A DNA stretch of 64,000 bases, taken from NCBI GenBank assembly GCA_013322215.1, contig JAAMEZ010000003.1, positions 1 to 64,000 on the forward strand, in the 5' to 3' direction. The stretch comes from Martinezella rhizogenes. Its GTDB lineage: Bacteria > Pseudomonadota > Alphaproteobacteria > Rhizobiales > Rhizobiaceae. Below the pieces are notes generated by a model. The model was given only the letters and a program-made list of their open reading frames with translations. It had not been told where the DNA came from and did not search any database. How positions within the stretch are numbered: the first letter of the stretch is position 1; every line of letters starts with the position of its first letter. The position numbers and the translations under genes are program-made. This document shows positions 34,771 to 44,363 of this stretch, piece by piece.

Positions 34771-36249
34771 ATGAGCGCTGAAAGCCAACTGAAGACCAAA
34801 GAGGCCGAGTTTGCGCCTGAGGAAAACCTGCTCTCGCAGATCGTGGCCGCAACCCGGCAAACCGAACCCGATCGTGCCCAGGATCTGCTCCGAACGCTGA
34901 CCGACCAGGCGCTCAAGGGCACGGTTACCTATGATCGCAATTTGACCGTCACGCTCAACAAGGCGATTGCCGAGCTTGACCGGAAAATCTCACATCAGCT
35001 CGCCGCGATCATGCAGTCGCCTGAATTCGCCAAGCTGGAAGGCAGCTGGCGCGGCCTGCAATATCTCGTCAAGAACAGCGAGACCAGCGTCAATCTGAAG
35101 ATTCGCGTGTTGAACGCCTCCAAGCGCGACGTTTCCAAGGATCTCGCAAAGGCTGTGGAGTTCGACCAGTCGCGGCTCTTCAAGTCGATCTACGAAGACG
35201 AGTTCGGCACGCCGGGCGGCGAGCCCATGGGCGCCCTGATCGGCGACTACGAATTCGACAATTCCTTCGACGACGTGCAGACGCTGCAGGCGATCTCTTC
35301 GATTGCAGCCGCAGCCTTCGCACCGTTCATTTCGGCCGCCAGCCCGCGCATGTTCGGCTTCGACGATTACCGCGAGCTTGCCCGTCCGCGCGACCTCGAA
35401 AAGATCTTCGAAACGGTCGAATACGCGAAATGGCGCAGCCTGCGCGATAGCGAGGATTCGCGCTTCGTGACACTCGCCCTTCCCCGGGTGCTGGCACGCA
35501 TGCCCTATGGCCCGAAGACCAACCCGATCGACGACTTCGCTTTCGATGAAACCGATCATTCGAAGACCGGCGAGCTCGATCACAATTCCTACTGCTGGAT
35601 GAATGCATCCTATGTGATGGGAACGCGGCTGACGGACGCCTTCGCCCAGAGCGGCTGGTGCACGGCGATCCGTGGCGCGGAAAACGGCGGCAAGGTCGAA
35701 AACCTGCCAATGCACATCTTCTCGAGCGACGATGGCGACCTCGACCTCAAATGCCCGACCGAAGTCGGCATCACCGATCGTCGCGACGCCGAGCTCGGCA
35801 AACTCGGCTTCCTGCCGCTCTGCCACTACAAGAACACCGACTATGCCGTGTTCTTCGGCGCCCAGACGACGCATAAGCCGAAGCTTTACGACAAGCCCGA
35901 AGCAACGGCCAACGCTGCGGTATCCGCGCGCCTGCCCTACATGATGGCGACCTCGCGCTTTGCCCATTATCTGAAGGTCATGGGCCGCGACAAGATCGGC
36001 TCCTTCATGGAAGCGCAGGATTGCGAAAACTGGCTCAACCGCTGGATTGCCAACTACGTCAACGCCAATGACGATGCCGGTGAGGAATCCCGCGCCAAAT
36101 ATCCGCTGCGCGACGCGAAGGTGACGGTTCAGGAAGTTCCGGGTAAGCCGGGCTCCTACAATGCCGTCGCCTGGATGCGCCCCTGGCTGCAGATGGAAGA
36201 GCTGACCACTTCGCTCCGCATGGTCGCCCGCATTCCGAGCAAGAACTAG
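34771..36249 (+). CDS. tssC: TssC sheath large subunit (TssC41-like)
   Basis: A 492-residue TssC (VipB-like). Typical motifs: KISHQLAAIMQSPEFAKLEGSW, FDQSRLFKSIYEDEFGTPGGEPMGALIGDYEF, and C-terminal NLNRWIANYVNANDDAG-type sequence plus KYPLRDAKVTVQEVPGKPGSY and MEELTTSLRMVARIPSKN. It polymerises with TssB around the Hcp tube and is pulled apart by ClpV. In Agrobacterium the equivalent gene pair is called tssC41 and tssC40; this is the TssB-adjacent copy. A stem-loop follows the stop. Confidence 0.95.
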   Translation: MSAESQLKTKEAEFAPEENLLSQIVAATRQTEPDRAQDLLRTLTDQALKGTVTYDRNLTVTLNKAIAELDRKISHQLAAIMQSPEFAKLEGSWRGLQYLVKNSETSVNLKIRVLNASKRDVSKDLAKAVEFDQSRLFKSIYEDEFGTPGGEPMGALIGDYEFDNSFDDVQTLQAISSIAAAAFAPFISAASPRMFGFDDYRELARPRDLEKIFETVEYAKWRSLRDSEDSRFVTLALPRVLARMPYGPKTNPIDDFAFDETDHSKTGELDHNSYCWMNASYVMGTRLTDAFAQSGWCTAIRGAENGGKVENLPMHIFSSDDGDLDLKCPTEVGITDRRDAELGKLGFLPLCHYKNTDYAVFFGAQTTHKPKLYDKPEATANAAVSARLPYMMATSRFAHYLKVMGRDKIGSFMEAQDCENWLNRWIANYVNANDDAGEESRAKYPLRDAKVTVQEVPGKPGSYNAVAWMRPWLQMEELTTSLRMVARIPSKN

Positions 36250-36257
36250 GAGAGGTA

Positions 36258-36280
36258 GCGCGGCGATCGTCTCGCCGCGC
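36258..36280 (+). other. Stem-loop after the first tssC
   Basis: GCGCGGCGA and TCGCCGCGC are perfect 9-base arms around TCGTC, 8 bases past the stop. No T-run. It parallels the hairpin after hcp and may raise the level of the sheath-protein message over downstream genes. Confidence 0.6.
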
Positions 36281-36296
36281 ACCTTCAGTCAGCGCC

Positions 36297-37700
36297 ATGA
36301 CCGCGACAACGATGGAACCGAGAGCAGCCTGGCCGCGTCAGGTGCATCGCGTGATCGCCATGATCGACGATGCGCTCAACAGGCAGGTCAACGCCATCCT
36401 GCATCACCCCGAGTTCCAGGCAATGGAAGCGCGGTGGCGCGGGCTTGCCATGCTCATGTGTCACACCGGCCGATCGGAAGAAGTGAAGGTCAAGATCCTC
36501 AGCGTCAGCTGGGCCCAATTAACACGGCATCTCGAGCGGACGACGGAATTCGACCAGAGCCATCTCTTCGAGCTGATCTACAGCCGCGAATTCGGCATGC
36601 CCGGTGGAGAGCCCTTCGGTCTGCTGGTCGGCGATTACGAGCTTTCTCCGCAGGGTCCGGCCGGCGGCGATACGGTCGGGGCGCTCACTCAGATCGGCAT
36701 GGCGGCGGCGGCCGCCTTCTGCCCCTTCATAGCTGCCGCCGCCCCGCAGGCAATCGGCCTGCAGGATTTTGATGAGCTCAATCGCGTCCAGGATTTCTCC
36801 TGGCTCGCCTATGATCCCACCCGCATTCGCTGGAACGGACTTCGAGCCCGAGAGGACTCCCGTTTTTTGGGCCTGGTCGCCCCGCGGATCCTGATGCGCG
36901 CGCCCTATGAGGCGTTTTCGCGTGAGCGCGACGATCGGTTCCCGTTCCGCGAAAGCATCGCGGCCGATGGTAGCACCTTGCTTTGGGGCAATGGTGCGTT
37001 CGCCTTTGCGATGATCGTCATTCGCAATTTCATCGAATCCGGCTGGTTCGCCGATATTCGCGGCGTGACGCAGGACGCCGTCGACGGCGGCATGCTGAGC
37101 ACGGAGGAGCTCGCTCCCTATGATCTCGGTATTGAAAGCAACGGGTTGTCGCAGCAGGCTCCCGTCGAAATACGGCTGACCAGCGGGCAGGAGCAGCAGC
37201 TGTGCGAGCTCGGTATCGTGCCCGTCGCGACCACCTACCTCTCTTCCTCGGCGATCTTCAATTCCAATCAATCGCTGCATGCACCGCCGCATTATTCGAG
37301 CGAGCACGCACGACAGAATGCCCGCATCGCGGCAATGCTGCAGTATGTGCTCTGCGCCTCGCGCTTCTCGCACTACCTCAAGGTCATCATGCGCGATGAC
37401 ATCGGCAAATTGGCCGATCGAACGTCGATCGAACGCAAATTGAATGATTGGCTGTCGACTTACACGCTTGGCAATGACGACGCCGACCTGTCGCTGCGTA
37501 CACGCTTCCCGCTGCGCTCGGCCGGCATTAGTGTCGATGAAATTCCCGGCAAGCCCGGCATGTTCGCCTGCACGGTGCGGCTGCAGCCGCACTTCCAGCT
37601 CGACGACGTCTCGACAAGTTTTCATCTCATCGCGGAGACGGCGAATGCGACTTACGCGTTCTCCGGCTCCGCCAGCACACCGCAAAGGATGTCTGCATGA
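36297..37700 (+). CDS. Second TssC-like protein (TssC40-like)
   Basis: A 467-residue TssC paralogue, about 25 residues shorter than its neighbour. The shared pattern is clear: RQVNAILHHPEFQAMEARWRGL, FDQSHLFELIYSREFGMPGGEPFGLLVGDYEL, NDWLSTYTLGNDDADLSLRTRFPLRSAGISVDEIPGKPG. In Agrobacterium TssC40 and TssC41 both occur in the imp operon and TssC41 associates with TssB; the role of the second copy is less clear. The start at 36297 is close to a hairpin and lacks a strong ribosome-binding site. The stop overlaps the tagJ ATG (ATGA). Confidence 0.9.
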   Translation: MTATTMEPRAAWPRQVHRVIAMIDDALNRQVNAILHHPEFQAMEARWRGLAMLMCHTGRSEEVKVKILSVSWAQLTRHLERTTEFDQSHLFELIYSREFGMPGGEPFGLLVGDYELSPQGPAGGDTVGALTQIGMAAAAAFCPFIAAAAPQAIGLQDFDELNRVQDFSWLAYDPTRIRWNGLRAREDSRFLGLVAPRILMRAPYEAFSRERDDRFPFRESIAADGSTLLWGNGAFAFAMIVIRNFIESGWFADIRGVTQDAVDGGMLSTEELAPYDLGIESNGLSQQAPVEIRLTSGQEQQLCELGIVPVATTYLSSSAIFNSNQSLHAPPHYSSEHARQNARIAAMLQYVLCASRFSHYLKVIMRDDIGKLADRTSIERKLNDWLSTYTLGNDDADLSLRTRFPLRSAGISVDEIPGKPGMFACTVRLQPHFQLDDVSTSFHLIAETANATYAFSGSASTPQRMSA

Positions 37701-38521
37701 CGCTCTCCGCCAAGATCGCCGAAGCTCTTAGCGAAAACGCGCTCGATGATGCGATTGAGCAGGCGAAGGCTCACGTCAAGGCGGCACCGACGGACAAGGA
37801 CGGCAGGCACATCCTGATTGATCTCTTGATCCTTGCCGGCGACTACGCTCGTGCCGATGCGCAGTGCAACCTTGCAACGACGTTTGCGCCTGAAGATATG
37901 ATGGGCTTCGCCATGCTGCGCAATCAGCTGCGCGCGATGGCAGCGCGTTCGGCTTGGTTTGACGAGGCCGCCGCACCGGATTTCCCGAACGGACCGACAA
38001 CTCTCGATCAAGCGGCCCTGAAGCTGGCAATCGCTCACCGCGACCATTCCTCGGATACGGCCGCGGCATTGCAGTCTCTGGACGAGATCAGGGGCGAGCG
38101 GTCGATGAGCTGGAATGGCAAGCTCGTTTCAGATCTTCGCGATCTCGATGATCGCATTCCGCACGCTCTCGAGGTCATCATGAGCGGCGGCTCCTATTTG
38201 TGGGTCGACTTTTCCAGGATTGCAGCGCTTCGCGTTGAGCCGATCGCCCGCCCGCGCGATCTCGCCTTCCGCAGGGCCGAGCTCGAACTCGTGGATGGCG
38301 CAAGCGCGCCCGTACTCCTGCCTGCGATCTATCACGGCTCGACAGGTGCCAAGCTGTTGCTTGGCCGCGAGACCGAATGGGTCGACGAAGCGACGGGCAT
38401 TACGACCGGCCGCGGCCAGAAGTGCTTCCTTGCGGGCGACGATCTGGTTTCCTTCCATGACTTGCAATCCCTCGCAGTCGCTTCGGGCGCCGGCGAGACG
38501 AGGCGCGCCGCCCATGGTTGA
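37697..38521 (+). CDS. tagJ: TagJ/ImpE-family T6SS accessory protein
   Basis: A 274-residue ImpE/TagJ protein. Family features: an N-terminal TPR-like helical part (ALDDAIEQAKAHVKAAPTDKDGRHILIDLLILAGDYARADAQC), then the C-terminal ImpE domain with SGGSYLWVDFSRIAALRVEPIARPRDLAFRRAEL and LPAIYHGSTGAKLLLGRETEW. TagJ can bind TssB and recruit ClpV, tuning sheath disassembly. Start overlaps the TssC-like stop by four bases (ATGA); the stop overlaps tssE. Confidence 0.9.
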   Translation: MTLSAKIAEALSENALDDAIEQAKAHVKAAPTDKDGRHILIDLLILAGDYARADAQCNLATTFAPEDMMGFAMLRNQLRAMAARSAWFDEAAAPDFPNGPTTLDQAALKLAIAHRDHSSDTAAALQSLDEIRGERSMSWNGKLVSDLRDLDDRIPHALEVIMSGGSYLWVDFSRIAALRVEPIARPRDLAFRRAELELVDGASAPVLLPAIYHGSTGAKLLLGRETEWVDEATGITTGRGQKCFLAGDDLVSFHDLQSLAVASGAGETRRAAHG

Positions 38522-39023
38522 TCCGCTGGAGCGCTACAGGCCGAGGGAAAGGATCGTCGCCAGGTCGATCATCGATCGACTGATCGACGAGAACCCCGAT
38601 CGCCTGCAGGATCCGCCGCTGACACAGGCCGAACAACTGCGCGAACTGCGCGAATGCATTCGCCGCGACCTTGAGGCGCTGCTCAATACGCGCCGCCGCC
38701 CGACTGCGCCGCCCTCGATCTACGATGAACTGGGCGATGCGTTGGTATCTTTCGGCGTCGATGGCATGGTCTCGGCAAACCTGGTCACCGATGAAGCCAA
38801 GAGCCGTCTCGCTCGTTTGATCGAGCGGCGCATCGCGCTGTTCGAAACACGGCTTTCTGACGTGCAGGTGAGCATCCTCAGAGGCCGCGGGAGCGGCGAA
38901 CGCGCACTGAGGCTGCGCATCCACGCGACCTTCCGTGTGCATGAGGGCATGCCGCCGATCAGTTTTGAATCGACGATCGATCCCTCGACCCAGCGCTTCC
39001 TGGTGGAGGCCAACAATGGCTGA
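38514..39023 (+). CDS. tssE: TssE baseplate protein (gp25-like)
   Basis: A 169-residue TssE. N-terminal RYRPRERIVARSIIDRLIDENP is followed by the gp25 signature ECIRRDLEALLNTRR and SLSxYDELGDALVSFG-type sequence (SIYDELGDALVSFGVDGM), then LIERRIALFETRLSDVQVSI. ATG at 38514 overlaps the tagJ stop by 8 bases. The conserved EP-type pair in this fold (R-D-L-E-A-L-L-N-T-R) is intact. TssE forms the baseplate with TssF, TssG and TssK. Confidence 0.93.
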   Translation: MVDPLERYRPRERIVARSIIDRLIDENPDRLQDPPLTQAEQLRELRECIRRDLEALLNTRRRPTAPPSIYDELGDALVSFGVDGMVSANLVTDEAKSRLARLIERRIALFETRLSDVQVSILRGRGSGERALRLRIHATFRVHEGMPPISFESTIDPSTQRFLVEANNG

Positions 39024-40797
39024 TGGCTTCCTGCAGCGGTATAATGACGAACTGGCCGCCATCCGCCGGCGTGCAGCGCGTTTTGCCGATGCCTTCCCGA
39101 AAATTGCCGGCCGTCTGCGCGTCACCGGCGAGGTTGCCGATGATCCGCATGTCGAGCGCCTCATCCAGAGCTTTGCTTATTCTGCGGCCCGCGTGCGCCA
39201 GAAGCTCGACGACGAATTTCCGGAGCTGACGGACGGGTTGCTGGAAACGCTCTATCCGCACTATCTGGCGCCGCTGCCTTCGATGAGCATCGTGCGCTTT
39301 GCGCCGAGCAGCACGCTGGCATCCGTCCAGACTGTGCCGCGTCACACCGAAATCTTCGCAGAGCCGATCGGCGGCGAGAGCTGCCGTTTCCGCACGACGC
39401 AGGATACGCAGGTTGCGCCGATCGAGATCGTTTCGGCTTCCCTGACCGGTCATCCAATCAGTGCGCCGCCATCTCCTCACGGCGGCGCCGCCGGTTGCCT
39501 GCGTCTATCGATCCGGGCGCGAGACACCAACAAGCCGTTCAGCGAGATCGGCTTGGACAGGTTGCGGCTTCACATCGGCTCGTCCTGGCAGCAGGCGGTC
39601 GCCATTCACGAACTTCTGGTCAACCATACGCTCGGCATCGCACTTGCCCACCATGCCGACGATCGTTCCCCGGTAATGCTGCCCGCCAAGGCACTGCAGG
39701 CTGTCGGTTTGGAGCCAGACGAAGCAATTCTGCCCTACCCCAGCTCAAGCTTTACCGGCTATCGGTTGCTGACGGAATTCTTCGCCCTGCCGCAGAAATT
39801 CCTCTTCGTCGATATCGTCGGCCTGAAGGCCTGGCGTGGCGAAACGCTGGAAATCTTCGTCTATCTCGATGAAACCAGTGCCAAGCTGGAACGAGCGATT
39901 TCCGCCCGCGATTTCGTCCTGAATGCCACTCCGATCGTCAACCTGTTTCGCCAGAACTGCGAACCGATCGCGCTCGACGGTACCCGTACCGAATATCGCC
40001 TACTGCCGGATGCCCGGCGACAGAAGACGCGCGAGATTTATGCGATCGAGAAGGTGGTGGTGTCCGCACGCACCGGAGACGAGGAACAGTGCCAACCCTT
40101 TTTCGGCCGCAGCTTGAAGGGCGGAGCCTCCTCGCTCTTCTGGCAGAGCGCGCGCCGTTTCGATGCCGACGACCACACCTCGGATATGGAAATCACTTTC
40201 GTGGACCGCGCTCGCCGGGCAAGCGGTCCCCTCGACAAGATCGCCAGTATCGACGCACTGTGCCTTAACCGCGAGCTGCCTGAGCAACTGCCCTTTGGCG
40301 GTGGCCATCCCTATCTGCAGCTGGCCACCGGCAGCGAGGCGGTCGGCTCGGTTGAAGCCTTGATGGCACCTACCCCTTCGGTGCGGATGAACGAGCAGCA
40401 AGGCCGCAACTGGCGGCTCATGTCACACCTTCAGCTCAATCACCTCTCCATTTTTGACAATGATGGTGCTGCGCTGAAGGATATTCTGGCGCTCTATGCC
40501 TTCCGGGACAGCCGCGAAACCAGGCTGCTTGCCGACGCTCTCGTCCGGGTCGAAACCAAGAGCTCGATGACCCGGCTTGGCGGTGGCGGAATGGTGACGG
40601 GCACGGATATCCGGTTGGAGTTCGACCCGGCTGCCATCGACAGGCCCTCGGCCTATCTTTTCGGCAGCGTTCTCGACCGGTTCTTCGGGCTTTACACCTC
40701 GATCAATAGCTTCACCCGCCTTTCCATCTCGATGAAGGGGCAATCGAAACCAATCGCCGTCTGGCCGGCCCGTGCCGCCGAGCGGCCCTTGTTGTGA
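39016..40797 (+). CDS. tssF: TssF baseplate protein
   Basis: A 593-residue TssF (VasA/ImpG). Diagnostic N-terminus: FLQRYNDELAAIRRRAARFADAFPKIAGRL then DPHVERLIQSFAYSAARVRQKLDDEFPELTDGLLETLYPHYLAPLPSMSI, which is very conserved. The C-terminal SYLFGSVLDRFFGLYTSINSFTRL-type sequence completes the family pattern. ATG at 39016 overlaps the tssE stop by 8 bases. It contacts TssG, TssE and TssK in the wedge. Confidence 0.95.
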   Translation: MADGFLQRYNDELAAIRRRAARFADAFPKIAGRLRVTGEVADDPHVERLIQSFAYSAARVRQKLDDEFPELTDGLLETLYPHYLAPLPSMSIVRFAPSSTLASVQTVPRHTEIFAEPIGGESCRFRTTQDTQVAPIEIVSASLTGHPISAPPSPHGGAAGCLRLSIRARDTNKPFSEIGLDRLRLHIGSSWQQAVAIHELLVNHTLGIALAHHADDRSPVMLPAKALQAVGLEPDEAILPYPSSSFTGYRLLTEFFALPQKFLFVDIVGLKAWRGETLEIFVYLDETSAKLERAISARDFVLNATPIVNLFRQNCEPIALDGTRTEYRLLPDARRQKTREIYAIEKVVVSARTGDEEQCQPFFGRSLKGGASSLFWQSARRFDADDHTSDMEITFVDRARRASGPLDKIASIDALCLNRELPEQLPFGGGHPYLQLATGSEAVGSVEALMAPTPSVRMNEQQGRNWRLMSHLQLNHLSIFDNDGAALKDILALYAFRDSRETRLLADALVRVETKSSMTRLGGGGMVTGTDIRLEFDPAAIDRPSAYLFGSVLDRFFGLYTSINSFTRLSISMKGQSKPIAVWPARAAERPLL

Positions 40798-41843
40798 CGA
40801 AGGGGCGATCGGAAGCGATGGACCAGTTCCGGCCAAGTGATAGCGAAATGCTTGCTGCGCTGCTCGAACGCGACCCCGGTCGTTTCGAACCGTCGACCGC
40901 CTTTCGCGTTGCTCAGCACGCAGCCGACGATCATTTGACGGTGTCCTCACCCATCGGCGTTTCGCCGGCTCCGCTCGCCGTCAGCGACTTCAAGAGGAAG
41001 GGCGCGGCAGGATCGGTCAAGGCCAGCATGGCTGGCCTGCTCGGCCCGCTCGGCGCAATGCCCCCGAGCTACAACGAGCTGGTCATCCGCGAACAGCGCA
41101 ATCGGGCTCATGGCCTCTCCAGCTTCTTCGATCTCTTCACAAGCCGCCTCGCCGAGCTCTTCGTCGATGCAAGCGAGAAATATCGTATTGCCCGACGGCT
41201 GCGATGGAGCCCGGACAGGAACGGCAATACCTTCATCAAGACGCTGTTCTCGCTGGCCGGCTTCGGTACGGCGCGGCTGAAGGAAAAGGTTCGCCCCGAC
41301 GACGAGCTGATCCTCAGATTTTCCGGTTTCTTCGCGGCGCGGACCCGCAATGCGGTCAACCTCCAGGCCATGCTGCAGGAGTTCAGCGGTCTGCCGGTTG
41401 CGATCGAACTGTTCAAGGGCAGATGGCTTGCTATTCCCGAGAGCGAGCGCAGCCGCATGGGGCAGCCGCAAGGCGTGCAGCTCGGCATCAATTCAACGGC
41501 GGGTGCCGCAGTCCATGATTTCGGCGGCAGCTTCCGCGTCGTTGTCGGGCCAGTCGACTATGAGGATTACCGGTCTCTTTCCCCCGGCAGCGCCAATATC
41601 GATGCGCTGCTTGCCTTAACGCGACTTTATGTCGATCCGTCGCTCGATTTCGACATCCAAGTGGTCCTGAAGAAAGAGCATATCCCCTTCTGCCAGCTCG
41701 GCGAAAACGGTGATCCGCCAAGGCTTGGATGGAACAGCTGGGCACGCGTTGCCGCGGCGGATCGCGACAGCGGCGATGCCATCATCGCCGAGCCACACAA
41801 GGTGCAAGGCCAATCCGACCAGGGAGGCCTCGATGCGGCTTGA
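40794..41843 (+). CDS. tssG: TssG baseplate protein
   Basis: A TssG (VasB/ImpH) of about 349 residues. Motifs: ALLERDPGRFEPSTAFRVAQ near the N-terminus, GLLGPLGAMPPSYNELVIREQRNRAHGLSSFFDLF, and KYRIARRLRWS. The start could be the GTG at 40794 that overlaps the tssF stop by four bases, or ATG at 40818 (MDQFRPSDSEM) with GGAAG upstream; the first eight residues are not conserved. The stop overlaps the start of the FHA gene. Confidence 0.92.
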   Translation: MTKGRSEAMDQFRPSDSEMLAALLERDPGRFEPSTAFRVAQHAADDHLTVSSPIGVSPAPLAVSDFKRKGAAGSVKASMAGLLGPLGAMPPSYNELVIREQRNRAHGLSSFFDLFTSRLAELFVDASEKYRIARRLRWSPDRNGNTFIKTLFSLAGFGTARLKEKVRPDDELILRFSGFFAARTRNAVNLQAMLQEFSGLPVAIELFKGRWLAIPESERSRMGQPQGVQLGINSTAGAAVHDFGGSFRVVVGPVDYEDYRSLSPGSANIDALLALTRLYVDPSLDFDIQVVLKKEHIPFCQLGENGDPPRLGWNSWARVAAADRDSGDAIIAEPHKVQGQSDQGGLDAA

Positions 41844-43026
41844 ACTGCGGCAAACATCCGGAGAAGGCTCCAGCAAGGGATGGTTCTTCGAGCGTGGCAA
41901 GCGCACGCTTGGGCGCTCGCCGGATTGCGACTGGCAGGTTACCGATCAACAGCGGTCGATCTCAAAGGTTCATTGCGTGATCGAACGCGATCGTGCCGGC
42001 TTCCTCCTGCGCGACCAGAGCGCCAATGGGACCCGTGTAGACGGCATAACCATTCTGGAAGGCGAGACGGCAAGGCTTGCGGATAAATCCAAGATCGCAT
42101 TCGGCACCATCGCCTTCAACGTCGTCATCACCGGGGAGGCCGATCGCGATATCGATGACCCGGCGGATGACCTGCGTCTCAGCGATGAAACCATGACGAT
42201 CTCGTCGATCCTGGCCGACGTCGCGCCCGGCGGCAGCGCCGCAACTGGCGTGCTCGGCCAGCGCAACGGCGACGACTGGATTGGAGCGCTGCCGCAATCG
42301 TCAAAAAAGCGCAAGTCGCCAAGCAGGAACGTCGATATCGGCTGGAACGGCCCGCCCGATGTCAACGGCATCAAGCCGGTACTTCCGGACGATTGGAACT
42401 CAGAATTCGAGCTGGGCAGCCAGCTGGAACACGGCGCAGCGACACATGTTTCCGTGGCCGTTGCCCGCAGTTCCGGATCGGAGGCCACCGAGATTGCCAA
42501 AGCGATCATCCCGGCCAATGATATGCGTGCTGCCGATGATGCGGATCAAGACGCGGACGATATGAGTTTTGCGCTGCAATTCGATCCGCTGCGACAGCTT
42601 GAAGCACTCGTCTCGACGCTGGAGCAGACACTCGACGACGAAGCGTCCGTTTTCGGAATTGAAGACAACCGTGCTCACTCATCCGCTTCGCTGTTCAGCC
42701 GCGAACGGACGGAGCAACTCGCCGACCGTCTTCGATCGCTGATTTCGAGGCAATCCACGCTTAATGCCGGCCTTGAAAACCTTGTTCGCGAGGCCAACCG
42801 GATGTTCGAACCCCGCATGGTCGAGGCGCATGTCGATGCTTCCCAACGCAAGGCGCTTTGGCGCGGCAGCGGCGACTACTGGAAGGCCTACCGCGCGCAG
42901 TTCGAAAGGGGCGGCAAAAGCATTTCGGTCCGCGATCTGCTGGCCGAGGCATTCAGCGCCTCCACCGACGGCCGCGACGACGACGATACCACCAGTTTGG
43001 CAGAGAGGACGGGCAACACCCGATGA
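41833..43026 (+). CDS. fha: FHA-domain T6SS protein (Fha/TagH)
   Basis: A 397-residue protein. Residues about 15-100 are an FHA domain with the phospho-Thr-binding set: TLGRSPDCDW, QRSISKVHCVIERD and RDQSANGTRVDG. A long acidic, disordered middle is followed by a C-terminal TagH-type domain (about 290-397, RANRMFEPRMVEAHVDASQ, WRGSGDYWKAYRAQFERGG). Fha binds phosphorylated TssL (Agrobacterium) to start assembly. ATG at 41833 follows AGGGAGG. Stop overlaps tssK (ATGA). Confidence 0.92.
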   Translation: MRLELRQTSGEGSSKGWFFERGKRTLGRSPDCDWQVTDQQRSISKVHCVIERDRAGFLLRDQSANGTRVDGITILEGETARLADKSKIAFGTIAFNVVITGEADRDIDDPADDLRLSDETMTISSILADVAPGGSAATGVLGQRNGDDWIGALPQSSKKRKSPSRNVDIGWNGPPDVNGIKPVLPDDWNSEFELGSQLEHGAATHVSVAVARSSGSEATEIAKAIIPANDMRAADDADQDADDMSFALQFDPLRQLEALVSTLEQTLDDEASVFGIEDNRAHSSASLFSRERTEQLADRLRSLISRQSTLNAGLENLVREANRMFEPRMVEAHVDASQRKALWRGSGDYWKAYRAQFERGGKSISVRDLLAEAFSASTDGRDDDDTTSLAERTGNTR

Positions 43027-44363
43027 AGAACGAAAATCGCGTAGCTTGGAGCGAGGGCATGTTCCTTCGCGTGCAGCATTTTCAGCAGGCCGACCGCTGG
43101 ACAGAGCGGCTGGTCAGAACGACTGCGCGGGGGCTGGCACCCTACCCCTGGGGTATTGCAGAGATCGGCATCGATCGCAGCGCGCTCGCGATCGGCCAAT
43201 TCGCACTGTCGAATCTGCGCGGCATCCTGCCCGACGGCACACCGTTTGAAGCGCCGATCGATGCGGATCTGCCGCCGCCGCTGGAGCTCGACGATTCAAC
43301 GAAGAACGCCATCGTCTATCTGGCACTGCCGACACGTCAGCCCGGCAGAGCCGACGTCGCCATGAACGGCAGCGCCATGCGCAACAGCGTTCGTATCACC
43401 GCCTCGCAATATGAGGCGCCGGATGCGAACTTGGAAACCGACTTCATGGCGCCGATCGATGTCGGCCGCCTGAGCCTGCGTTACCTGAAGACCGGCGACG
43501 AACTCGCCGGCTACGATCTGATCGGCCTTGCCCGTATCATCGAGGTTCGTTCCGACCGGTCGGTCATTCTCGATCCGGACTACATCGCCCCTTCGCTGAA
43601 TTGTGCGGCCGAAGCGCGGCTGAACGAACTCATCACCGAATTGCTCGGCATCGTCCGCCACCGTGCCGAGGCGATCGCCGAGCGCATCGGCGATCCCACG
43701 GTGCGCGGCACGGCGGAAGTGGGCGATTATTTTCTGCTGCATATCCTCAATCGCGCCGACCCCATGCTGCGCCATGTCGCGGCAAATGCTTCGCGCATGC
43801 ATCCGATGACCTTCTACGAAGAGTGCATCCAGCTTGCCGGTGAGCTTGCCACCTTCACGACCGACCGCAAGCGTGCCAGCGACTTTCCGCCTTATCGGCA
43901 CGATGATCTGAAAGCAACATTTTCAGCTGTTTTCAATGATCTGCGCGCATCTCTTTCTGCAGTACTTGAGCAGGCAGCGGTTGCAATCGAACTCATCGAG
44001 CGCCGCCACGACGTACGCGTCGGTACCATCAATGACCGCTCGTTGCTCAAGGATGCCGGCTTCGTGCTTGCAGTCCGCGCCGAGATGTCGGCAGAGGATG
44101 TGAGGCGCAAGCTGCCCGCGCAGATCAAGATCGGGCCCGTGGAGCGGATTGCCGAGCTCGTCAATGTCGCCCTGCCCGGCATTCCCGTCAGGCCGCTTCC
44201 CGTATTGCCGCGGCAGCTGCCCTACCGATCCGGCACGATCTACTTCGAACTCGATACGAAGAATCCGCTTTGGAAACAGCTTGATACCTCCGGTGCGATC
44301 GCGCTGCATCTTGCGGGCGACTTCCCTGGCCTGGAGATGGAACTGTGGGCTCTTAGAGAATGA
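43023..44363 (+). CDS. tssK: TssK baseplate-to-membrane adaptor
   Basis: A 446-residue TssK. Key motifs: RVAWSEGMFLRVQHFQQADRW (strongly conserved TssK opening), PYPWGIAEIGID, LPDGTPF and SLNCAAEARL; the C-terminal domain has VNVALPGIPVRPLPVLPRQLPYR and the final YFELDTKNPLWKQLD. TssK is a trimer that joins the baseplate to TssL/TssM. It starts four bases before the fha stop and its own stop overlaps tssL by four, so it is tightly coupled. Confidence 0.95.
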   Translation: MKNENRVAWSEGMFLRVQHFQQADRWTERLVRTTARGLAPYPWGIAEIGIDRSALAIGQFALSNLRGILPDGTPFEAPIDADLPPPLELDDSTKNAIVYLALPTRQPGRADVAMNGSAMRNSVRITASQYEAPDANLETDFMAPIDVGRLSLRYLKTGDELAGYDLIGLARIIEVRSDRSVILDPDYIAPSLNCAAEARLNELITELLGIVRHRAEAIAERIGDPTVRGTAEVGDYFLLHILNRADPMLRHVAANASRMHPMTFYEECIQLAGELATFTTDRKRASDFPPYRHDDLKATFSAVFNDLRASLSAVLEQAAVAIELIERRHDVRVGTINDRSLLKDAGFVLAVRAEMSAEDVRRKLPAQIKIGPVERIAELVNVALPGIPVRPLPVLPRQLPYRSGTIYFELDTKNPLWKQLDTSGAIALHLAGDFPGLEMELWALRE

